30,214 nt of DNA from positions 1-30,214 of IMG/VR virus record IMGVR_UViG_3300032297_000115; one strand, written 5' to 3'. Positions 1-6,700 of this stretch are shown piece after piece. The notes beneath the pieces were generated by a model. It saw only the letters and a list, made by a program, of their open reading frames with translations, did no database searches and was not told where the DNA came from. Origin of the DNA: a virus. Made by a program: the position numbers and the translations under genes. Numbering within the stretch: position 1 is the first letter of the stretch; every line of letters starts with the position of its first letter.

Positions 1-10
1 CTTCCGATCT
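1..10. other. Probable Illumina adapter remnant at contig edge
   Basis: The first ten bases, CTTCCGATCT, are identical to the 3' end of the standard Illumina TruSeq read adapter. Their position at base 1 points to untrimmed adapter rather than phage DNA. The reading frame of the first gene passes through them without a stop, so they could silently add false residues to that protein. Confidence 0.75.
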
Positions 11-11
11 C

Positions 12-242
12 AAAGAAATGGAACGCCGTAAGTTGGCTAAACTTACAATCCTTCCTGCACTAGGTTGCGAAGCATTGAGCGATATGCTGTACAAGTATGT
101 TAACGGCATCTATATTCCAGAAATGTGGGGTCAAGGCGAGTCAGATAGACTTTGGTGTTATCGTGTAGAAGTTCGAGAAACACAAAGCAACATGGCTTTC
201 CGTGAAGGCCATCGTGAATGGAATGAGGATCTATTTGCGTAA
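12..242 (+). CDS. Conserved-looking hypothetical protein, 5' end missing
   Basis: This reading frame is open from the window edge to a TAA at 240-242, so the protein is probably truncated at its N terminus. An ATG at 18 would give 74 aa, but no ribosome binding site can be judged because the upstream bases look like adapter. The visible product is soluble and mixed-charge, with a Trp/Arg-rich second half that ends in DLFA. I do not recognise a family. Its end overlaps the next gene, the compact arrangement seen throughout the window. Confidence 0.5.
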   Translation, partial: KEMERRKLAKLTILPALGCEALSDMLYKYVNGIYIPEMWGQGESDRLWCYRVEVRETQSNMAFREGHREWNEDLFA

Positions 243-396
243 GCTGTGGAGACTATGGGCTAAAGCCTTAGGAGAAAAAGCAGGCAATACAGATCGTGAA
301 GCAGATCTGATTGCTTGCTTTCGCACATTTATTGTGCTATCATATATTATAACAAACTGCTTTATTGTAGCAGGAGTAATTAGACATTGGAATTAA
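223..396 (+). CDS. Small single-pass membrane protein of T4-like phages
   Basis: This is a 57-aa protein with a basic N terminus (MRIYLRKLWRLWAKALGEKA), an acidic stretch and one hydrophobic segment at about residues 35-53, ending in GVIRHWN. The RLWAKALGEK...EAD...IRHW pattern resembles short membrane proteins I recall from T4-like cyanophages and pelagiphages; their function is unknown. I chose the ATG at 223; a GTG at 202 in the same frame would add 7 residues. Neither start has a strong Shine-Dalgarno. Either start overlaps the end of the preceding gene, so translational coupling is likely. Confidence 0.65.
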   Translation: MRIYLRKLWRLWAKALGEKAGNTDREADLIACFRTFIVLSYIITNCFIVAGVIRHWN

Positions 397-397
397 A

Positions 398-538
398 ATG
401 AATTTAACAGATAAAGATTGGTTAGAAAAGGTAACCATAGCATATCGAGTATATTCTTACCCTAGTAAAGATATCGAAAGATTTATTAAATGGCTGTATG
501 AACAGTACGGCATTGTAGAACCAAAGGACAAAGAATGA
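398..538 (+). CDS. Small hypothetical protein (46 aa)
   Basis: An ATG at 398 opens a 46-codon frame ending in TGA at 536-538. The product begins [12 protein letters not shown] and ends VEPKDKE; it is soluble, helical-looking and acidic at the end. The ATG follows the previous stop by one base, and the gene's own stop overlaps the next start as ATGA at 535-538. This spacing matches the rest of the block and is the main reason to call it. It has no recognised domain and no clear Shine-Dalgarno. Confidence 0.6.
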   Translation: MNLTDKDWLEKVTIAYRVYSYPSKDIERFIKWLYEQYGIVEPKDKE

Positions 539-1470
539 AAAAGATTTTAGTGACAGGCGGCGCAGGATTCCTTGGCAGTCACCTATGTGATAGATTAGTT
601 GCTGAAGGACATCATGTTCTATGTGTGGACAATTATTTTACAGGTAGTAAGAATAACATTGCCCATTTGCTAGATAATAAAAATTTCGAAGTTATTCGTC
701 AAGATATTTGCTTTCCGTTATATGTAGAAGTAGACGAAATTTACAACTTAGCATGTCCAGCAAGCCCATTCTACTATCAGTGGGATCCAATTCAAACAAT
801 GAAAACTAGCGTACTAGGTGCTTACAATATGCTAGGACTTGCTAAACGAACTGGTGCTAAAATTTTACAGGCAAGTACAAGTGAAATTTATGGAGATCCG
901 CAAGTTCATCCGCAGCCAGAAGGATATTGGGGTAATGTGAACCCAATTGGTATCCGTAGTTGTTATGACGAGGGCAAAAGAGCCGCTGAAACACTATTCA
1001 TGGATTACTATCGTACACATGATGTTAAGGCTAAAATTGTACGGATTTTCAACACATATGGCCCAAGAATGGCCACAAATGACGGTAGAGTAGTCAGTAA
1101 TTTTATTGTTCAAGCACTACAAGGCAAAGACATTACTTTGTACGGTGATGGCATGCAAACTCGCAGTTTCTGCTATGTTGACGATCTTTTGGACGCCATG
1201 CAGGCTATGATGAATCACACAGACGATAATTTTATCGGGCCTGTTAATATTGGAAACCCTGGCGAGTTTACCATGTGGGAATTAGCACATAAAGTAATCG
1301 AGCTAACTGGTAGTAAGAGTCAAATCCTACAAATGTCGTTGCCCCAAGATGACCCAAAACAAAGACGCCCAGATATTTCTCAAGCCAAACAAATGTTAAA
1401 CTGGGAACCAAAAATTAATTTGGAACAAGGGCTTGTTAAAACCATTGACTATTTCCGTGGAATAGTGTAA
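535..1470 (+). CDS. NAD-dependent epimerase/dehydratase, UDP-glucuronate decarboxylase (UDP-xylose synthase)-like
   Basis: The 311-aa product is a full-length extended short-chain dehydrogenase/reductase. The Rossmann NAD-binding motif GGAGFLGS lies at residues 8-15. The Ser/Thr catalytic region is ASTSEIYG at 113-120, and the Tyr-Lys pair is in RSCYDEGKR (Tyr144, Lys148). The YDEGKR context and the [14 protein letters not shown] stretch are typical of UDP-glucuronate decarboxylases, which convert UDP-glucuronate to UDP-xylose; the exact substrate is inferred. It begins inside the ATGA that ends the small upstream gene. A nucleotide-sugar enzyme in a phage suggests modification of virion proteins, DNA or the host surface, but no glycosyltransferase is visible in this window. 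Confidence 0.88.
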   Translation: MKKILVTGGAGFLGSHLCDRLVAEGHHVLCVDNYFTGSKNNIAHLLDNKNFEVIRQDICFPLYVEVDEIYNLACPASPFYYQWDPIQTMKTSVLGAYNMLGLAKRTGAKILQASTSEIYGDPQVHPQPEGYWGNVNPIGIRSCYDEGKRAAETLFMDYYRTHDVKAKIVRIFNTYGPRMATNDGRVVSNFIVQALQGKDITLYGDGMQTRSFCYVDDLLDAMQAMMNHTDDNFIGPVNIGNPGEFTMWELAHKVIELTGSKSQILQMSLPQDDPKQRRPDISQAKQMLNWEPKINLEQGLVKTIDYFRGIV

Positions 1471-1479
1471 AATAATAAC

Positions 1480-1749
1480 ATGACACATGGTATTATTGCA
1501 CAAGAAGTTGGAGATTTATTTCCAGAGATGATGGTTACTACTCCGCAACCTACACCAGTTTTATCAGTATCTGCTCCTCCTCAAAACAACATTATATTCC
1601 ATTCTAGTAAATCTGAGATTCTTAGAGTTGCTGAAGATGGATTTTATGTTAGAGGAGTAAAGGTTCCTGTAGACGAAAACGAAGCGGCTGCTGTCTATAA
1701 GGCTTTTAAATCATTTTTAGTTCATCACGCACTCACAAAGGAATATTGA
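1480..1749 (+). CDS. Hypothetical protein with a peptidase-S74-like scrap at the N terminus
   Basis: This 89-aa product has three parts. Residues 3-18 (HGIIAQEVGDLFPEMM) resemble a signature of the S74 intramolecular chaperone domain of tail fibres and tailspikes. A Pro/Ser-rich linker follows to about residue 33. The C-terminal part (EILRVAEDGFYVRGVKVP...) resembles small phage proteins of unknown function. The frame is the same as that of the upstream epimerase, separated by one TAA and three codons. No Shine-Dalgarno precedes the ATG at 1480; Met17-Met18 (from 1528) are alternative starts, which would exclude the S74-like part. Confidence 0.6.
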   Translation: MTHGIIAQEVGDLFPEMMVTTPQPTPVLSVSAPPQNNIIFHSSKSEILRVAEDGFYVRGVKVPVDENEAAAVYKAFKSFLVHHALTKEY

Positions 1750-1750
1750 G

Positions 1751-1927
1751 ATGGAACAGTTTAGAAATTGGTATGTTCGCAACCAAGATGCGATTACATG
1801 GTTCATTATTGGTTTTCTAACCATGCAAGGACTAAATGAGCTTGCAAGGGGAAATTATGTCTGGGCCGGCATTTCTTTTGTGATTGCTTATGCAAACTAT
1901 GCAATTCGTAATTTTAGAATGCAATGA
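1751..1927 (+). CDS. Small membrane protein (58 aa)
   Basis: The frame starts MEQFRNWYVRNQDAITWF and has two hydrophobic stretches (about residues 15-26 and 36-52) around a charged LNELARGNY turn, so it may be a hairpin membrane protein. It starts two bases after the previous stop, and its end overlaps the next gene (ATG at 1924). It is similar in style to tiny membrane proteins of T4-like marine phages. Function unknown. Confidence 0.6.
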   Translation: MEQFRNWYVRNQDAITWFIIGFLTMQGLNELARGNYVWAGISFVIAYANYAIRNFRMQ

Positions 1928-2094
1928 CCAACTGGACCGTGACAATTGAAGAAGACACTGAAACAGGTGATCTTCTGTTACCACTCCCGGAAGATCTGTT
2001 AAATCTGCAAGGATGGGTCGAAGGCGACACATTAACATGGATTGACAACAAGGACGGCACTTGGTCCATACAGAAAGTTCAAGATGGGCGATGA
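1924..2094 (+). CDS. Small acidic protein, possibly AbrB/SpoVT-like fold
   Basis: The 56-aa product begins MTNWTVTIEEDTETGDLLLP and continues PEDLLNLQGWVEGDTLTW, then DNKDGTWSIQKV. The pattern (beta strand, PEDLL helix, GW.EGD.L.W strand, DGTW strand) resembles the swapped-hairpin AbrB/SpoVT family that includes antitoxin-type DNA-binding proteins. The resemblance is by pattern only, and the protein is acidic, so DNA binding is doubtful. The ATG overlaps the stop of the previous gene (ATGA), and the stop lies inside the next gene. Confidence 0.6.
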   Translation: MTNWTVTIEEDTETGDLLLPLPEDLLNLQGWVEGDTLTWIDNKDGTWSIQKVQDGR

Positions 2095-2188
2095 CAAAGT
2101 CTTTTATGGTACTATATTGGCCCTGTTTGCCTTAATGGTCGGGCATCCAGGTTACGCTTTGATTATTTTCTTTTTAAGTATTATATGA
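2084..2188 (+). CDS. Putative 34-aa single-pass membrane peptide
   Basis: An ATG at 2084 opens 34 codons (MGDDKVFYGTILALFALMVG then HPGYALIIFFLSII) ending in TGA at 2186-2188. It overlaps the stop of the preceding gene and ends in the ATGA that starts the UV endonuclease gene. Residues 9-34 are almost entirely hydrophobic. The exact fit between two genes in an overlapping chain argues that it is real; its small size and lack of a recognised family leave doubt. Confidence 0.45.
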   Translation: MGDDKVFYGTILALFALMVGHPGYALIIFFLSII

Positions 2189-3213
2189 CTAAAAAAATCG
2201 GTTTTGCTTGCAAGTGGATTGATCACGCCGGACAAGTAGACGGCATCAAACCCAATGATGATGCTAAAAAGTACAATACAGGCAGTACTACAGTTGCCTG
2301 GTTAAATAGACAGAGTCGAGATGTAGCTGAACAGAAGCTTTGGGACCTAATGGTAGGTAACATCGAGGCAGTTCGAAAACTTGTTGAAAGGGTAGGAAGT
2401 TTAGATGAAAATCTTCGTATGGTGCGCCTCGGTAGTGATATTTTGCCTGTTTATACCCAATCCGACTGGAGTTATTTTTGGCGTCGTAGCGATGTTGTTG
2501 ACTATTGTTCTAAAAATTTTAAGTCTGTTGGCGACAGTGCTAGGAACAATAATGTTCGGCTTAGCTTCCATCCTGGACAGTTTACTGTACTTGCCAGCGA
2601 CAATCCCGACATCGTCGATCGAAGCATAGAGGAGTTTGAATATCATGCAGATATGGCCAGGTACATGGGCTACGGTAAATCCTTTCAAGATTTCAAAATC
2701 AATGTCCACATCTCGGGTAGAGCCGGTCCCGAAGGTATTCGCGCTGCCTACAAAAGACTTACCCCCGAAGCAAGAAACTGTATTACCATCGAAAACGAAG
2801 AAATAAGCTATGGATTGGAAGATTGTCTCACTATTAGTGATTTGGTGCCTATCGTATTGGATGTGCATCACCATTGGGTTAAAACAGGCGATTACCTCTC
2901 GCCCATGGACCCCCTCAATGATCGGGTGGTTGAGTCTTGGCGTGGTGTCCGGCCTACTATGCACTATTCTGTCAGTCGTGAAGATTGGCTTGTGGGCCAT
3001 GACACTGGTGTAAAACCAGATTATACAAAACTATTGTGTGAAGGCCACAAAAAACAAAAACTGCGGGCCCACAGTGATTTTATGTGGAATACCGCAGTAA
3101 ATGAATGGGCTTTACAATTTACTCAGACACATGATATCATGGTCGAAGCCAAAGGTAAAAATTTAGCCAGCTTCGCATTATACGAGCAGGCTAAACAATT
3201 AGGCCTTCTTTGA
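2185..3213 (+). CDS. uvsE: UV-damage endonuclease (UvdE/UvsE family)
   Basis: The 342-aa product matches UvdE, a TIM-barrel, metal-dependent endonuclease that nicks DNA 5' of UV photoproducts and starts an alternative excision repair pathway. Visible motifs include RLSFHPGQF (His129), HISGR (His175), ITIENEE (Glu203), VLDVHHHW (Asp226, His228) and MHYSVSR (His260), the spread of His/Glu/Asp expected for the metal cluster. The length is close to that of bacterial family members and no gap is evident. It starts in an ATGA overlap with the upstream 34-codon frame and ends 15 bases inside the convergent minus-strand gene. A repair role in sunlit water fits an aquatic phage. Confidence 0.9.
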   Translation: MTKKIGFACKWIDHAGQVDGIKPNDDAKKYNTGSTTVAWLNRQSRDVAEQKLWDLMVGNIEAVRKLVERVGSLDENLRMVRLGSDILPVYTQSDWSYFWRRSDVVDYCSKNFKSVGDSARNNNVRLSFHPGQFTVLASDNPDIVDRSIEEFEYHADMARYMGYGKSFQDFKINVHISGRAGPEGIRAAYKRLTPEARNCITIENEEISYGLEDCLTISDLVPIVLDVHHHWVKTGDYLSPMDPLNDRVVESWRGVRPTMHYSVSREDWLVGHDTGVKPDYTKLLCEGHKKQKLRAHSDFMWNTAVNEWALQFTQTHDIMVEAKGKNLASFALYEQAKQLGLL

Positions 3214-3573
3214 TGTTGCCGTTTTAGCTTTAGCTTTTGGAGCAGCCTTAATAGCAGCTACCTTTTTAGGGGCTGCTTTTTTTACGACTGGTTTTTCTAC
3301 AACAGCTTTCGGAGTGCGAGGCTTGCGAGGCTTTTTGGCTGGCGTAGCTGGTGTGCTTAGATCTAATGGTTCTAAATCTAATGCTACAGCTACTGGATCA
3401 ACCTTAGCTTCTACTACCGGCTGAACAGGTTCTACTACTAATGGAATAGGTGTAGTGGCAGCAGGTTCAGGTACCTTATAAGGTGCTGACTCTACTACAG
3501 GTGCTGGTGCCGGTGCCGGTGCTGGTTCTGCGCTCTTGTATGAGCCAAAAAATGATTTGATGAATTTAATCAT
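3199..3573 (-). CDS. Basic Ala/Pro/Lys-rich protein, histone-H1-like tail
   Basis: The 124-aa product has a short basic amphipathic N terminus (MIKFIKSFFGSYKSAEP), an alternating Pro-Ala segment, an acidic Val/Pro/Glu-rich middle, and a C-terminal half of about 45 residues dominated by Lys, Ala and Pro (KKPRKPRTPK, KKAAPKKVAAIKAAPKAKAK). This composition resembles H1-type DNA-compacting tails. I chose the ATG at 3573 because AAAGGA stands 6-11 bases upstream on the minus strand; a longer frame to 3687 lacks this. It lies against the direction of its neighbours and overlaps the 3' end of the UV endonuclease gene. DNA or polyanion binding is inferred from composition only. Confidence 0.7.
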   Translation of the reverse strand: MIKFIKSFFGSYKSAEPAPAPAPAPVVESAPYKVPEPAATTPIPLVVEPVQPVVEAKVDPVAVALDLEPLDLSTPATPAKKPRKPRTPKAVVEKPVVKKAAPKKVAAIKAAPKAKAKTATSKKA

Positions 3574-3644
3574 ACTAGTCCTTTCGATTAAGTATATATT
3601 TAACAGAATAGATTTCTCACTTATATTAGATTGATGTAGTTCCA

Positions 3645-3652
3645 AATAAATA
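3645..3652 (+). promoter_or_regulatory. Candidate late promoter box AATAAATA (upstream copy)
   Basis: AATAAATA fits the NATAAATA form of the T4-like late promoter reported in cyanophages. It lies in the non-coding gap between the minus-strand basic gene and the fibre operon, 81 bases upstream of the fibre start. A second copy nearer the gene fits better, so this one may be accessory or chance. Confidence 0.35.
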
Positions 3653-3697
3653 CTTGTTGATATGTAAAAATGCTTTAAACTAGGCATTCCAAGCCAT

Positions 3698-3705
3698 AAT
3701 AAATA
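3698..3705 (+). promoter_or_regulatory. Late promoter box AATAAATA for the adhesin operon
   Basis: AATAAATA matches the T4-like late consensus (TATAAATA, or NATAAATA in cyanophages). It ends 20 bases before the fibre ATG at 3726, which leaves room for a start site near 3711 and the AGAGGAAA ribosome binding site. This position also argues against the alternative ATG at 3705, which would lie within the promoter. Confidence 0.6.
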
Positions 3706-3715
3706 TGGCTACAGC

Positions 3716-3723
3716 AGAGGAAA
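3716..3723 (+). promoter_or_regulatory. Ribosome binding site deciding the fibre start
   Basis: AGAGGAAA stands three bases before the ATG at 3726 and supports that start, whose product begins MANQQTINIGSQPNDGTGD. The in-frame ATG at 3705 has no comparable site and falls within the promoter box. Confidence 0.65.
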
Positions 3724-3725
3724 TT

Positions 3726-6700
3726 ATGGCAAATCAACAAACTATTAACATTGGAAGCCAACCAAATGACGGGACAGGCGATAGCATTTATACCGCTTTC
3801 CAAAAGGTAAATCAAAACTTTTCAGATGTATATAATCTGTTAGGGTTCGGTGCTAGTTTCAGTTTCTTAAGACTTAAAGAAGCTCCAACAAGCCTAACAC
3901 CGAAGGCTATGCTAAGTGTTAATGACTTCGGCACTAGAATTGTTAACCGAACTTTAAATGCTGGAACAGGCATTAATATTCTTATCACTGGTGACAGCAT
4001 TACGATTGCTAATACTGCATCTACATTAAAATCAGACACTGCACCGACTCTTGCAGGTAACCTAAACGGGCAAAATCTTTATAGCTTAGTTAATATGGAT
4101 CGTAGTGGTCCTTTAGAAGATTACGATGCAGTAAGTCGCCGTTGGGTGTTTGAAAACTTTGTTTCTAGAACTGGTTACGCATTTACTGGTTCTACAACTT
4201 TATATTATACATCTAGTACAGTTACTGGTAACATTCCTTCTATTAAAGATGCTACTAGTTCTACTCATCTAGTTAATAAAAAGTACGCTGATACTAAAAT
4301 TGGACTAGCCGGAACTAGCACAATTGACTCGTTTACTGGGTTGCCAAACCCTGCGTTTGGTACTATGACAGGTGCTTTGTACTTGTTTAGAGATCCAGTT
4401 GAAACTGATCACCCGAGCCAGGCGGCCACTAAGAATTATGTAGATAGTTCTAGCTTTATTAGCCCAGTTAACTTTTATGTAAGTTTAACTGGTAGTGATA
4501 CACAGTTTGATAAGCCTGTTTACAAAAGAGGCCGTGGTCCAGCATACGCATTTAAGACTGTAAACAGAGCGGCTCGTGCAGCTGAAATGTTTATTCAGAC
4601 CAGTGAAATTGTTCTAGGTCCGTACTTAAAAACTGTCACATATAATAATACTCTTAACACGGCATATGTAACTGCTAGTGCGGCATCTACTATTTTAGAT
4701 GCAACTTTATTTGGCGTACAGTTAACAATGGGCGGAGTTGGCAGCAATGGTAGTGACGGTTATGTTGCTGGTAGTATTTTTCCAGGATGCTATATCCAAG
4801 GAAAGAACAGTGGGGCTATTGCAAAAATTGAGTCTATTAGACAAAGCGCAGGCGATGAAATTTATGATGTAGTACCAGTTGACTATGCTAAAGGATTTAA
4901 TGTACCAATTACTCCGGACAGTATATCTGGTACTGTCACATTTACATTAAATCCTAGTGATCTTACAGAAACTCCAGATTTCTGGATAGGATATAAATTT
5001 ACGGTGTCTAACAACGCAGGAACTGTTCTTAGTTACGGTACCATCACTGATGTAGGTGAAACAATTGATACTTCAAATAATTGCGTTAACTATATTGTAG
5101 TTGATTTCTCTAATGGAGTTGGATTAACTAGTAATTTAACGATCGAAGGTGACAACTGGCATGTATTTGTAGCAGATTTTGAACTAGCAGAAGAAATAGA
5201 GTGGGGTCAATTACAACCTAAGAACCAATGTACTATTATTTTAGAATCTGGCGAACATCGAGATGAATACCCTATTAGACTTGGACAAAATGTGTCTTTA
5301 CGAGGTGATGAGTTTAGACGAAGCATTGTAAAACCTCAGTATAGAGATAACTCTAGAATTTCTTCAATTAGTGGAAGTAAATGGGCAAATACCTATTTTT
5401 TCAGAGATACTCAAATTGACCAAATTTTAACAGTACAGTTAAACACCTCAACAGATTATGCATCTGCTGTAGGAATTACTATTAATTCTCTAACAAATGA
5501 TTCTACAACGAGAGTAGTTACTGTTACCTTAGCAACAGGTAGTGCTAGTGCCTCTTGGATTGGTAAAGTCTTTAAGTTATCAGGAAGCTACAAAGGTAAC
5601 GGTATTATTACAGCAATTAATGCTAATACATTTGCAGTTAACCTTGCTCAAAATTCCAATTACTTAAAAACAATTGAAAATTACACACCTGGTGCTACGA
5701 TTCCTTCCGGAAGTTGGAGCATTTATTCTCCAATTAATTACGGCTATCATTACTTAAGAGATGCTAGTAGACCGATAAACTTGTTGACTACAGTGTATAA
5801 CGGTGGCGGTATTAACAATGCTTCTAAATTATTAGAGTTGAACAGATCGTTTATTCAGTCTGAAATCATTGCATGGATCAATGCCACATACCCAAGTTTT
5901 AGCTATAATCAGACTCAGTACCGAGCAGATGTCGGCTATATAGTCGATGCGTTTATTGACGATATGCGTGATAGTGGGAATAATAATACTATTAATATTG
6001 CAGACGAATATCGAACTTTAGCATCGGCCCAGATTGTCGCTTCTATTAATAGAATCAATACCATCGGACAATTAATTATTGCTAACAGTACTGTAACTAA
6101 ATCTCCCGGTAACTCAGCAAGTCAAGTTATAGATAGTGCATATACTGCAGAAACTAGAGCTTCAGCAGTGTTAGCAGACCTGGTACAAGCATGTTCTAGA
6201 ATTGTCAACAGCGATCCTGCGTTCAATCCTCCCAAGTATAACGACCAAATGGATGTGTTCTTGATGAATGACGCTACACTTATTCGATATGTTAGCGCAC
6301 AAGGACACGGCGGTTTCATGAAAGTACTTGACCCAAATGGTCAGATTCTTGCCAAGTCACCGTACACCCAAACTGCTTCTAGTTTCTCTAAGAGCTACAA
6401 CAGACATGTATTCTCAGGTGGTATGTTTATTGATGGCTTTGCTGGTAACCTACAAGTTAGTCCGGCAAGTATTACAAACAACAGCAGCGGAAATCCTGTA
6501 AAGATTAATATTACTTCACCTGGAGGATTAGGCAGGCCAGCTGTTTCTACTTCTACTGCTGTTCGATATGAAATTCCTCAAACTCCATGTTTCTTTGTTC
6601 ATAACGGAGTTAGCTACGAAGTAAACTTTATCAGCGAATGGGATCCTTTAAACGGAACTGGTGGTATAAACTTAAACCCTGCAAGAGCTGGAGGTATTGC

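Noticed and set aside
2401-3000. 199-codon minus-strand frame inside the UV endonuclease gene
   Set aside because: The plus-strand gene has all family motifs, and the antisense frame has no recognisable domain or ribosome binding site.
3574-3687. Longer start for the minus-strand basic protein
   Set aside because: The 38 added residues are hydrophobic/AT-driven and would cover promoter boxes; the ATG at 3573 has a strong AAAGGA site.
3705-3725. Upstream ATG at 3705 for the giant fibre
   Set aside because: It overlaps the late promoter box and has no Shine-Dalgarno, while the ATG at 3726 has AGAGGAAA in front and gives the family-typical N terminus.
5941-6310. Possible separate adhesin gene boundary in the giant fibre
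   Set aside because: The frame stays open from 3726 to 10430 with uniform composition and no internal ribosome binding site that suggests a second start.
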